A DNA stretch of 34,695 nucleotides, taken from positions 1 to 34,695 of the forward strand of contig CAJTLR010000041.1 of NCBI GenBank assembly GCA_910577185.1, given 5' to 3'. The number at the start of each line of letters is the position of its first letter. The first letter of the stretch is position 1. This stretch comes from an uncultured Acetatifactor sp. GTDB lineage: Bacteria; Bacillota; Clostridia; Lachnospirales; Lachnospiraceae. The translations under genes and the position numbers were made by a program. Below the pieces are notes generated by a model. The model was not told the origin of the DNA. It ran no database searches and was given only the letters and a program-made list of their open reading frames with translations. Shown here piece after piece: positions 15,729 through 23,873 of the stretch.

Positions 15729-15952
15729 CACAGGGGTGCATATGGAATCTTGTTGCTGGCGCAACATGCACCCCGCGCGGCGCGTAGCGGAAGATGAATC
15801 TTCCCTACTCGATTACACAGGGGCGCATATGGAATTTTGTTGCTGGCGCAACATGCACCCCGCGCGGCGCGTAGCGGAAGATAAATCTTCCCTACTCGAT
15901 TACACAGGGGCGCATATGGAATTTTGTTGCTGGCGCAACATGCACCCCGCGC
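15729..15952. repeat. 87-bp tandem palindromic repeat, 2.6 copies
   Basis: Units start at 15729, 15816 and 15903, a period of exactly 87 bp; the third stops after 50 bp. Copies differ at only a few positions. Each unit has an imperfect hairpin: GGGGTGCA or GGGGCGCA pairs with TGCACCCC, and TGTTGC pairs with GCAACA around TGGC. It then has a GC-rich CGCGCGGCGCG stretch and a second stem, GGAAGA/TCTTCC. The array fills the space between a terminator and the end of a convergent gene. It resembles extragenic palindromic repeats and shows no terminal features of an insertion sequence. Confidence 0.85.
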
Positions 15953-15958
15953 CCCTCC

Positions 15959-17509
15959 TCAGCCGCCCTTCACAATCAGAAGTTTTTGTCCCGGCTTCAG
16001 TTCGTCACTGTCCAGGGAGTTGATCTCCCGCAGGGAATCCACCGGCACATAGTACTGTTTTCCGATATTCCAGAGATTATCCCCATCCTTTACCATGTAA
16101 ATCACCATGCCGGGCAGATTGCTCATTTTGCTGCTGTCCAGCTCCGACACATTCACCTGGCTGATCAGCTCCACCGGAATATTCTTAAATACCACGGTGG
16201 AAAAGCTCAGCACTGCCTTCACATCCATCTCCTCGCCATCCAGCATGGTCACCTGGAGCTGTTCCACCTCTGCATGGACCTTGCCCATGTCCTCGGGCGC
16301 GATATCCGGAACCTCCAGCGTGTACTGATAAGGAATCTGGGCCTGGGTACTGCCGTAAGGAGATTCGTCCTCCCCGGTGATATACATGACTTTCACAAGC
16401 ACACTGCCCTGAAGCAGAATTCCGTTCTCCACCGTACTCTGCTGCTCCAGCGCCACGACACCTTCACTGTGCAGCAGCTGAAGCAGGGTTCCCCCGTTTA
16501 CGTGAATGTGATCCGTCACCTTGGTCTTGCCGGTCACCTTGGAAAGCAGCCTGCGCAGCTGCGCTTTGTGGGTCACCGTGCCAATCTCCTTGGAAACACC
16601 GTAAATGTCGGATATGATCTCCAGGCTTTCCTCTTCGTAAATACGGATTGCAATATCCAGCACCAGTTCCAGCCCGATATTGCGCTCCTCCCCGTCAAAG
16701 TCGGGGCGCACAGCCAGCTCCTGCTGTCCCAGATGATAGCGGATGTCCGGCAGCATCCCCTCCCTGCATCCGTGGCACTCCAAAACACCGCTGAAAGGCA
16801 GTGTGGTCTCAAAACAGCGGCAGGGATGCTCCTCCCCCTCTCCCTCATACAGGATAAAAAGGTGAATATCCCCGGAAATATTGATTTTTTCCTCCATAAT
16901 TTTGAATTCCACATCTCCCATGGATACATTGCTCCACAGAATCTGGAAAATATTCGGGTAGTTGGAGGGCAGGGTGACTTCCTCTTTCAGCCGGAAAATA
17001 TCGTTTTTGCAGATGGCGATCTGCGCCACATTCAGGGGCATCCGGCGATACTCCAGTTTTTCGTCCCCATGTATGGCAATGGGCGCCTCTTCGTCGTACA
17101 GTTCTTCCACCCGGGCCGTCATTGTCACAAGGGACTGGATATTCAGCTTCCGGGAATTGATCATATTCATGGTGATGTCTTCCACTTCTCCCTCCACCGT
17201 CACCGGGTCCGTGGGCATCACCCCCTGCAGGTTGATTTTCTCTTCAAAGGGCAGCTTCCCGTCCAGCACCACCAGATTGCTGCCCTCCTCCTGGGTATGG
17301 TAAAGCACTACAAAATTCAGCCTTCCCCGCACAGTCACATAGTCTGCAGCCGGTTTGATCTCATCGATGAGAAGCTCTCCCTTCTCCAGGTTCAGGGCCG
17401 CAACATCCGGCTTGTTCTCCGGAATATTGACATCATCCTCCAGTGTAAACTGGGTGAGGGCCTGAACTCTGACGCGGTCCATATGTATATTTCTTTTTAC
17501 CAGTTCCAC
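15959..17509 (-). CDS. SPOCS/DUF3794 domain protein with C-terminal LysM
   Basis: This protein has 516 residues. Most of it consists of DUF3794 (SPOCS) beta-rich repeats in the form found in clostridial spore-coat-associated proteins. A C-terminal LysM module follows (about the last 48 residues: MVKDGDNLWNIGKQY, then LREINSL and LKPGQKLLIV). LysM would bind spore peptidoglycan, anchoring the protein during sporulation; this is from family knowledge. The start is GTG at 17509, with GGAGGT six bases upstream. The open frame continues to 17614 but without a ribosome binding site. It lies 64 bp after pyrD on the same strand, and I see no sporulation-type promoter with confidence. Confidence 0.87.
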   Translation of the reverse strand: MELVKRNIHMDRVRVQALTQFTLEDDVNIPENKPDVAALNLEKGELLIDEIKPAADYVTVRGRLNFVVLYHTQEEGSNLVVLDGKLPFEEKINLQGVMPTDPVTVEGEVEDITMNMINSRKLNIQSLVTMTARVEELYDEEAPIAIHGDEKLEYRRMPLNVAQIAICKNDIFRLKEEVTLPSNYPNIFQILWSNVSMGDVEFKIMEEKINISGDIHLFILYEGEGEEHPCRCFETTLPFSGVLECHGCREGMLPDIRYHLGQQELAVRPDFDGEERNIGLELVLDIAIRIYEEESLEIISDIYGVSKEIGTVTHKAQLRRLLSKVTGKTKVTDHIHVNGGTLLQLLHSEGVVALEQQSTVENGILLQGSVLVKVMYITGEDESPYGSTQAQIPYQYTLEVPDIAPEDMGKVHAEVEQLQVTMLDGEEMDVKAVLSFSTVVFKNIPVELISQVNVSELDSSKMSNLPGMVIYMVKDGDNLWNIGKQYYVPVDSLREINSLDSDELKPGQKLLIVKGG

Positions 17510-17573
17510 AAAAATACCTCCATATATACTCGTATATGAATATATATGAAGGTATCCGGTAATATATGCGCCC

Positions 17574-18479
17574 TCAGTCCACTGCACCGATAAGGTCCGT
17601 GACATTTTCCACATGATACTGTTCCATATAGCGCTCTATCCCTTCCGCCACTTCCACCGTGGCATAAGGATTCACAAAGTTCATTGCCCCCACGCTGACC
17701 GCGCTGGCTCCTGCCAGCAGAAACTCCACCGCGTCCTCCCCGCTGGAGATGCCTCCCATACCTATGACAGGTATTTTTACCGCATGGGCCGCCTGATATA
17801 CCATGCGGACCGCTATGGGCTTTATGGCAGGGCCGCTCATGCCCCCGGTCCGGTTGGCAAGGGCAAATTTACGCTTGTGAATATCGATTTTCATGCCCGT
17901 GATGGTATTGATCAGGGACAGCGCATCCGCTCCCGCCGCTTCTGCCGCCTTTGCCATCTCCGCGATATCCGTCACATTGGGACTTAGCTTCATGATCACC
18001 GGCTGCTTCGCATGCCGTTTTATTTCCCGGGTGATATGCGTCAGGGCCTGCGCATTCTGTCCGAATGCAATGGCGCCTTCCTTCACATTGGGACAGGATA
18101 CATTGATTTCCAGCATGGAAACCGCCCGCTCCTCTCCCAGGCGCTCCACCACTTCCACGTAATCCTCCACGGTTTTGCCGCACACATTCACGATAACCCT
18201 GGTGTCAAACTGTTTCAGAAAAGGAATATCCCTCTCCAGAAACACGTCAATCCCGGGATTCTGCAGCCCTATGGCGTTGAGCATCCCGCCATACACTTCC
18301 GCCACCCTGGGCGTGGGATTTCCCGGCCAGGGCACATTCGCCACGCCCTTGGTCACCACTGCCCCAAGACGGTTCAAATCCACAAACTCCGAATATTCCA
18401 TACCGGAACCGAAAGTTCCGGAAGCTGTCATGACCGGATTTTTCAAAGTCACACCGGCCAGTGTCACCTGTGTATTCAT
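17574..18479 (-). CDS. pyrD: Dihydroorotate dehydrogenase B, catalytic subunit
   Basis: This FMN flavoprotein of pyrimidine synthesis oxidises dihydroorotate to orotate. It belongs to class 1B, which passes electrons to NAD+ through PyrK. From the chosen start it has 301 residues. Cys129 in NVSCPN (126-131) is the active-site base that distinguishes class 1 enzymes. Lys44 (VVTKG) and the GLQNPG and GMGGISSG segments form the FMN site. The frame runs upstream to 18545. Met at 18479 begins the conserved MNTQVTLAGV strand, although the ribosome binding site is weak and 18491 is an alternative. pyrK lies immediately upstream. Confidence 0.95.
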   Translation of the reverse strand: MNTQVTLAGVTLKNPVMTASGTFGSGMEYSEFVDLNRLGAVVTKGVANVPWPGNPTPRVAEVYGGMLNAIGLQNPGIDVFLERDIPFLKQFDTRVIVNVCGKTVEDYVEVVERLGEERAVSMLEINVSCPNVKEGAIAFGQNAQALTHITREIKRHAKQPVIMKLSPNVTDIAEMAKAAEAAGADALSLINTITGMKIDIHKRKFALANRTGGMSGPAIKPIAVRMVYQAAHAVKIPVIGMGGISSGEDAVEFLLAGASAVSVGAMNFVNPYATVEVAEGIERYMEQYHVENVTDLIGAVD

Positions 18480-18599
18480 CTTCTGCCCCATTTCCGCACT
18501 GTTACCTTTCTCCTGTTTGCCTGCCTCCATGCATCTGCCCGGCACGCACCGGATCTACCACTGTCCCCTGCCGGATATCCCGCCCCGGGATGGCATCCT

Positions 18600-19370
18600 T
18601 TATATTTCCACATCCCCGGCCTCAAATACCGGCCCGTCCGTACAGATTCTGGCATTGTGCACATGGGAATGGGGATCCTTCTCTTTGGTCCTGACCACAC
18701 AGCCCAGGCAGGCACCCACACCGCAGGCCATATGCTCTTCCAGGGAAATATAGGCCGGAATGTGACGGTCTGCCGCATATTTTTTTACGGCACGCAGCAT
18801 GGGCATGGGACCGCAGGCGTAAATAACCTCCGCTTCCAGCCCCTTTTCCCCAATGGCGTCCATGACATTGCCCCTGGTGCCTGCGCTGCCGTCTTCCGTA
18901 GCCACATACAGGGAGCCGTATTTCTCCAGATCTTCCTTCAGGAAAAGAGCTCCGTCCCGGTAACCCGCAATGATCTGCTTTTCCGCCTCCAGGCGCTTTG
19001 CCAGCTCCAGAATGGGGGGAATCCCGATTCCACCTCCCAGAAGAAAAACTTTCTTCCCTTTTCCCGCTTCCAGGGGAAATCCGTTGCCCAGAGGCCCCAG
19101 CAGGGCAATTCCGGTTCCCGGGCCATACCCCGAAAACTCCCCGGTACCTGCCCCCGCCACACGGTACACAATGCGCAGCGCCTTTTTCTCTGGCGCTGTC
19201 TCGCAGATGCTGATGGGACGGGGCAGCAGCTTATCTTTTTCCCTGGAATAAATTCCCAGAAACTGCCCCGGTTTTGCTTCTCCGGCAAGGGAAGTCTCTA
19301 TCCACATGTCATAAATCCCCTGTGCGATTTCCTTCTGGGAAAGCACAACCGCCATCTGTTTTTCTTTCAT
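18600..19370 (-). CDS. pyrK: Dihydroorotate dehydrogenase B, electron-transfer subunit
   Basis: This FAD and [2Fe-2S] protein links PyrD to NAD+. It has 256 residues. The FAD-binding RPIS motif is at 51-54, and the NAD-binding GGGIGIPP follows near 112-119. The iron-sulphur cysteines are Cys216, Cys221, Cys224 and Cys243 (CGVGACLGC and HNARIC). AGGAG seven bases upstream supports the start. It precedes pyrD, and the heterotetramer's two genes are co-transcribed, probably from the lysK promoter, whose gene ends 42 bp upstream. Confidence 0.96.
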   Translation of the reverse strand: MKEKQMAVVLSQKEIAQGIYDMWIETSLAGEAKPGQFLGIYSREKDKLLPRPISICETAPEKKALRIVYRVAGAGTGEFSGYGPGTGIALLGPLGNGFPLEAGKGKKVFLLGGGIGIPPILELAKRLEAEKQIIAGYRDGALFLKEDLEKYGSLYVATEDGSAGTRGNVMDAIGEKGLEAEVIYACGPMPMLRAVKKYAADRHIPAYISLEEHMACGVGACLGCVVRTKEKDPHSHVHNARICTDGPVFEAGDVEI

Positions 19371-19412
19371 AGCCCACTCCTGTTCTTTTCCTGCGTCCTG
19401 TACCGCGGTTCT

Positions 19413-21425
19413 TTAACAGATCCTGGTTCCCTCGGGAACCAGGTCGTCCACAAAGACCACCTGGCAGCCGCAGGCATTGTTGGTTCCGGCCAGCAGCATT
19501 CCCTGGCTTGTGACACCCACGAAACGCGCAGGCTTTAAGTTCGCCACCACAATAATTTTCCTGCCCACCAGCTCCTCCGGCTTATAATATTCCTTGATGC
19601 TGGAGACAATGACCCTCTCCTGAATGCCGTCGGAGAGCGTGAGCTTATAGCAGCTGTGGGATTTACGGATCTCCGCACATTTTAAAATCTTACATACCCG
19701 CAGATCTATCTTTTTAAATTCGTCGGAGTCAATCTCCTCCGCCACCGGCGCTACCGGATCCGGCTCGCCGTATTCCCGCTTCGTCTCCTCCTGCACCGGC
19801 TCCTCCTCCTTCACCGTCAGGGCCGCCGTCTCTTCCTCGGTTATGGGCGCTGCAAAATCCAGCAGGGAGAGGAACTTGTCCTTCTCAATGGCATACAAAA
19901 ACAAGTAAAGCCTGGGCCCCTTCTCCTTGTTCAGCAGAAGGCGGTAGACATCTTTGAAAAAGGTTCCCTGAAGCGCTTTCAGGTTTTCCGCGTCATAACC
20001 GTATATCTTCTTGGGAATTTCATACAGTTCCTTGTTCAGTTCCTCCAGGCTGTATTCATTTTCCTCCAGATAGGAATGGAGCATTTTCACTGCCTCCCGC
20101 TCCTTCTCATCCAGTTTCTCATAAACCGGCCAGTTCCGCACGGCGCACAGTTTATTCACATTCTCCGGGGAACAGTTCTCCAGCCAGTATCTGGCCAGTC
20201 CCAGACGCTCCTTAAAGTCCTCATACTTGTAAGGCGTGCCGATCTTTTCAAAGACGGTCTCCAGCATCTCCACATTGAAATCCACAACGGAGCCCAGCTG
20301 TACCAGATGGGACATGGGCACTGTCCTGATCTCTTCGTCAAACATAAGGCAGTTGTGCATGATATCCTGCACATATTCATCCGCAGTTCCGTCCAGGAAT
20401 GCATTGTACTGCTTGTCAAACTCAAAATACTGACGGAGAATTCCATCGTCAAAGCAGAAATCAAAGGCTTTCGTGGGCTCCGACTTGGCGTAAAGCCACA
20501 GGATCACCTCCGGCTGGTAAATCTGCAGCAATGTGGCAGGTGTCAGGTTCAAACCAGTGGAGCCGGACATCTTTCCGGTGGTACCCTTGATGCCGATAAA
20601 TTCATACCCCTGGAATATGGGCGCTTCATAATCAAATATCTTCTTTGCGATGACCCTGCTGGTGTCATAGCTTCCCCCGGGGCTTGCATGGTCTTTTCCG
20701 CCCGGCTCGAAGTCCACCTGCTCATATTTCCAGCGCATGGGCCAGTCTATTTTCCAGGCCAGCTTGCAGTTGTAGTCTCTGGTAAAATCATGTTCCCCCT
20801 CATGGCCGCACTTGCAGACATAGTGCGCCTTAGTACAGTCCTCCGAAAGAGAAGTGATCTTCGTGGTATCCCTGTGGCATACGGGGCAGTAAATACTCAC
20901 GGGATAATAATTCTCCCGCTCCCCCTCCTGGGCGTCCTGGGTCCGGAAACTGTCCAGAATGTCAAAAATCTCCCCTCTCTTCTGCAGCGCCTCTATCACA
21001 TAGTCCTTGTATTTGCCGCTGCGGTTCATATGGGCCTGGTACCGGTAGTCCATTTTGATGCCGAACTTCTCGATGGAAGCCTCAAATTCCTTCTCAAAAT
21101 ATTCCGCAAAGGAAGCTTCTGCCGTGCCGAAAGGGTTGGGCGCGTCCGCGTAGGAAGTGCCGATATATTTCTCCATGTCCTTGCTGACTTTCTGTACATT
21201 CACCGGAATCTTACGGATTCTGTCATACTCGTCCCAGGAAAACAGAAGCTTTGCCTTCCTGCCTTTTCTCTCCAGGGCCTTTACCACAAACAGACTGGTG
21301 GCGATATCCCTGAAATTTCCGATATGGATGGAACCGGAAGGACTGATGCCCGCCGCGCATACATACTCTTCCTTGTCAGGATTCCTGCTGATGATTTTTT
21401 CCGCTATTCTGTCTGACCAATGCAT
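19413..21425 (-). CDS. lysK: Class I lysyl-tRNA synthetase fused to a C-terminal tRNA-binding domain
   Basis: This is a class I LysRS of 670 residues. HIGN (34-37) and KMSGS (285-289) are the class I ATP motifs. The region around CPVC (180-183) and CKCGH (204-208) looks like a zinc ribbon. A Glu/Pro-rich linker (about 535-563) leads to a 107-residue C-terminal OB-fold tRNA-binding domain of the Trbp111/MetRS-C type (564-670, with IDLRVCKILKC, ANLKPARFVGVTSQGM and VPEGTRI). Most bacteria use the unrelated class II enzyme, so this may be the sole or a second LysRS. Class I enzymes without this appendage are roughly 500-530 residues, which explains the extra length. AAGGAG precedes the ATG. Confidence 0.93.
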   Translation of the reverse strand: MHWSDRIAEKIISRNPDKEEYVCAAGISPSGSIHIGNFRDIATSLFVVKALERKGRKAKLLFSWDEYDRIRKIPVNVQKVSKDMEKYIGTSYADAPNPFGTAEASFAEYFEKEFEASIEKFGIKMDYRYQAHMNRSGKYKDYVIEALQKRGEIFDILDSFRTQDAQEGERENYYPVSIYCPVCHRDTTKITSLSEDCTKAHYVCKCGHEGEHDFTRDYNCKLAWKIDWPMRWKYEQVDFEPGGKDHASPGGSYDTSRVIAKKIFDYEAPIFQGYEFIGIKGTTGKMSGSTGLNLTPATLLQIYQPEVILWLYAKSEPTKAFDFCFDDGILRQYFEFDKQYNAFLDGTADEYVQDIMHNCLMFDEEIRTVPMSHLVQLGSVVDFNVEMLETVFEKIGTPYKYEDFKERLGLARYWLENCSPENVNKLCAVRNWPVYEKLDEKEREAVKMLHSYLEENEYSLEELNKELYEIPKKIYGYDAENLKALQGTFFKDVYRLLLNKEKGPRLYLFLYAIEKDKFLSLLDFAAPITEEETAALTVKEEEPVQEETKREYGEPDPVAPVAEEIDSDEFKKIDLRVCKILKCAEIRKSHSCYKLTLSDGIQERVIVSSIKEYYKPEELVGRKIIVVANLKPARFVGVTSQGMLLAGTNNACGCQVVFVDDLVPEGTRIC

Positions 21426-21470
21426 AATGTATACTCCTTTATATAAATTACCTTGTTGATAAGCGTTTCA

Positions 21471-21522
21471 TACCCTCAGCGGACAAGGAGACACACATGT
21501 ATCCCCATGTTCGCTGAGGGTA
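21471..21522 (-). promoter_or_regulatory. 5' stem-loop of the lysK transcript
   Basis: Arms 21471-21485 and 21508-21522 are complementary at 14 of 15 positions (TACCCTCAGCG core) with a 22-nt loop. On the minus strand the predicted transcript start (about 21516) falls inside the promoter-proximal arm, so at least 9 bp could form at the very 5' end of the mRNA. It could also act as a DNA dyad. There is no T run in either direction. Confidence 0.5.
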
Positions 21523-21551
21523 ATTATACAGTATACCATAAGATAAGTCAA
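21523..21551 (-). promoter_or_regulatory. Sigma-A promoter of the lysK-pyrK-pyrD group
   Basis: On the minus strand, TTGACT (21546-21551) and TATAAT (21523-21528) are separated by 17 bp. Confidence 0.8.
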
Positions 21552-21601
21552 TTGCCGGGAATTTTTACTTTACGGAATTTCTGCCGGGCAGCATAGAGCT
21601 G

Positions 21602-22795
21602 TTACGATTTTTCATCACTATAATAAAGACTGTGGATTCCACAAAGCATATACGGAAAAAAGATATAGGATACCATTCCGTTATCAATAAAATTCAATAA
21701 GGCAATTACAATATATGTTATCATTGCATAATAGTTTTCCTTTTTCTTCATATAGGCAACTGTCATAATCGTCGTAATGATAAAAATTCCCACTACAACA
21801 TATCCATATCTTGCAAGAAGATAGTAATATCCATTATCAAAAACATGCAGTGTCACATCACTGAACTCTTGCTGAGACAAAACACTTATCATTTGAAACG
21901 GCAATACATCAAAATTCAGAAGTGCCAGCATGACGCGATTAGACAAAACAGAATTCAAAATAATTGCAAATTGTTTTTGTCCGCTGTATCCCCATAAAAG
22001 GAATAAACTAAATATAGTAATTAGAAGAAAAGCGGCAGACGCCATTATTGTCAGGACCTTTTCTAATATCTGTTTTCTTTTACCGTATGCTTTTCCCATA
22101 ACCAACTGCCAGACCAATAAACTCCACAGCAGGAATTCCAGGGCAATGATTCCGTTCCTGGAGTCGCATAAATAGAAGACCAGAATCCCTAATCCTTGAA
22201 AAATTATAAAGTCTGACACCTTTACCTTTTTTCTTATGGTATAAAAGTAAGCGGCAACATACACCAATATCCCCGGCAAAACCAAACTATGTACAAATCC
22301 TAATGTATACCTTGCCTTACCATAATGATAGCTTGTATCCCGAATCAGCCGGATATTCGGTACCCCCCCTAGGAAACATAGCAAAATTGTCATCCCAGTG
22401 AGAAATACCAATATACAGAAACTCACGCTGAATAATTCTCTCATCCTGAATTCCTGCATATTCAGCCCAAACATTATCAATGCCAGCAAGTAGAAATTTT
22501 TTGACATAAGCCCCAACAATAAAGTAAACGAAAAGATTATCACAAGAAAAATTTTTTGAACCGTGAAATATTTCAGGATACCTTTTCCTATTAAGTTTTT
22601 CAAATCAAATCCACGGGGTAATACAAAAAAACAGAAACGAATTACCAGCAGTACCATGGAAATCATTTTAAATGTTTTCTTCAGCATTTCTGTATCTACA
22701 TAAAGTATATCCGGCAGTACATCCATAAACATACCCGCTATGTAAATAAAATATGCGGCATAAAACAATTTCTGACTATTCTTTATTTTCCACAT
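21602..22795 (-). CDS. Wzy-like polysaccharide polymerase, membrane protein
   Basis: This is a 397-residue polytopic protein with about ten hydrophobic segments and a larger loop around the SNRVMLALLNFDVLPF region. The loop is of the sort found in O-antigen/capsule polymerases. Sequence motifs are weak in this family, so the assignment rests on topology and on being the last gene of a polysaccharide operon. The codon and base composition is AT-rich, unlike the lysK gene next to it. A role as O-unit polymerase in repeat-unit linkage at the outer face of the membrane is inferred. Confidence 0.7.
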   Translation of the reverse strand: MWKIKNSQKLFYAAYFIYIAGMFMDVLPDILYVDTEMLKKTFKMISMVLLVIRFCFFVLPRGFDLKNLIGKGILKYFTVQKIFLVIIFSFTLLLGLMSKNFYLLALIMFGLNMQEFRMRELFSVSFCILVFLTGMTILLCFLGGVPNIRLIRDTSYHYGKARYTLGFVHSLVLPGILVYVAAYFYTIRKKVKVSDFIIFQGLGILVFYLCDSRNGIIALEFLLWSLLVWQLVMGKAYGKRKQILEKVLTIMASAAFLLITIFSLFLLWGYSGQKQFAIILNSVLSNRVMLALLNFDVLPFQMISVLSQQEFSDVTLHVFDNGYYYLLARYGYVVVGIFIITTIMTVAYMKKKENYYAMITYIVIALLNFIDNGMVSYIFFPYMLCGIHSLYYSDEKS

Positions 22796-22853
22796 CCTAA
22801 TATATCCCCTTCCCCAAAATCTCTCCCATTGTATATCAGTAAAACGAATAATA

Positions 22854-23873
22854 TCAGGTAAGCTTTTTTAATAGTTTCTTTTCTAAACACAAAATAGGCC
22901 GTTCAACTGTAAAATGTATGATAATCACAGATACCGCCACACAAAAAAATAAGAAGAAACTATAAAATACAGTATTTGTTTTTTCTTTCAGTCCAAAATG
23001 ATCCACCGCGTCAAACACGGTCAAATGTACCATATATACAAGAAAGCTATACCCCCCCAGGATTTTAATTCCCTTATTTATCCATTGGGCAACCCTCATC
23101 TTCCATGTCTCCATATTTGCCACTGCGATGGTCACCAGTGAACCGAAAAAGAAATAATCATTCCTGATTCCAAACATATGTAACAAAAAAACATATAGTG
23201 CCAGCGCAAAAGAAAGTTCCCTTTCCTTCTTTTCTCTTTTTGCACTCAGGGCTGCGGTACCAAGCAGAAAAATAGGAAGCATCCGCAAAAAGGATCTTTC
23301 AATAAAGTCAAGATTTCCCCCAAATTCTCCGGCAAAAATTATTTTCATGCATTTTAATATTACGATTGACACAGAATTAATTGACAGCGCAACAACCAGA
23401 CTTTTCTTCCAATCACGGCCCAGGCAGCCCAGAAACGGAACCATCAGGTAATAGAAGACAAACATACTGATGGTCCAAAGCCCTGCAAAGGAATTCCAGA
23501 CAGTCTCCCATGCAGGCACCACCACATTAATACACAATATATACCGCCACCATCCAAGCCCTGTGATATCTTGCGGCATGCTTCGGAAAATCATGTTTAG
23601 CATTAAAATAACATAATAGACCGGTAAAATGCGAAAGATGCGTTTTATATAAAAACATTTTTTTGTCCCGCATCGTTCATAAGATGCAGGAATTAAATAT
23701 CCTGATAACACAAAAAAAGCCGAAACTCCTGCAAATCCCATATTGTTAAAAAACCTGGCAATGGCCCCGTTACTAATAATTCTTTGAGACAAATGCAACA
23801 CAAAAACCATCACCATGGCCGCGACCCTGAACACATCCAGCCAGTCAGCCTGAACTTTATCTTTATCGCTCAT
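22854..23873 (-). CDS. Acyltransferase-3 family membrane protein
   Basis: This is a 339-residue polytopic protein. It has the acyltransferase-3 signatures: an N-terminal VFRVAAMVMVFVLH with the conserved His, SAFFVLSGYLI, and the basic FYIKRIFRILPVYY stretch. It also has about ten membrane segments. Members such as OafA or WecH O-acetylate surface polysaccharides. The location within the cluster makes the exported repeat unit the likely acceptor. Its start overlaps the end of the ferredoxin/FrhB gene by 11 bp. Confidence 0.88.
   Translation of the reverse strand: MSDKDKVQADWLDVFRVAAMVMVFVLHLSQRIISNGAIARFFNNMGFAGVSAFFVLSGYLIPASYERCGTKKCFYIKRIFRILPVYYVILMLNMIFRSMPQDITGLGWWRYILCINVVVPAWETVWNSFAGLWTISMFVFYYLMVPFLGCLGRDWKKSLVVALSINSVSIVILKCMKIIFAGEFGGNLDFIERSFLRMLPIFLLGTAALSAKREKKERELSFALALYVFLLHMFGIRNDYFFFGSLVTIAVANMETWKMRVAQWINKGIKILGGYSFLVYMVHLTVFDAVDHFGLKEKTNTVFYSFFLFFCVAVSVIIIHFTVERPILCLEKKLLKKLT

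Noticed and set aside
15729..15952. CRISPR array
   Set aside because: The repeats are directly abutting 87-bp units without unique spacers, and no cas genes are nearby.
15535..16023. Plus-strand 162-codon frame containing 29-residue peptide repeats across the 87-bp array
   Set aside because: It starts inside another gene in a different frame, has no ribosome binding site, and stays open only because the repeat period is divisible by three.
15986..17539. 517-codon plus-strand frame
   Set aside because: It is an antisense shadow of the SPOCS-LysM gene; the His/Gln-rich translation is typical of a reversed coding strand.
18012..19538. 508-codon plus-strand frame
   Set aside because: It runs antisense through pyrD and pyrK, which are unmistakable on the other strand.
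20076..21416. 446-codon plus-strand frame
   Set aside because: It is antisense to the lysyl-tRNA synthetase gene, whose motifs are intact.
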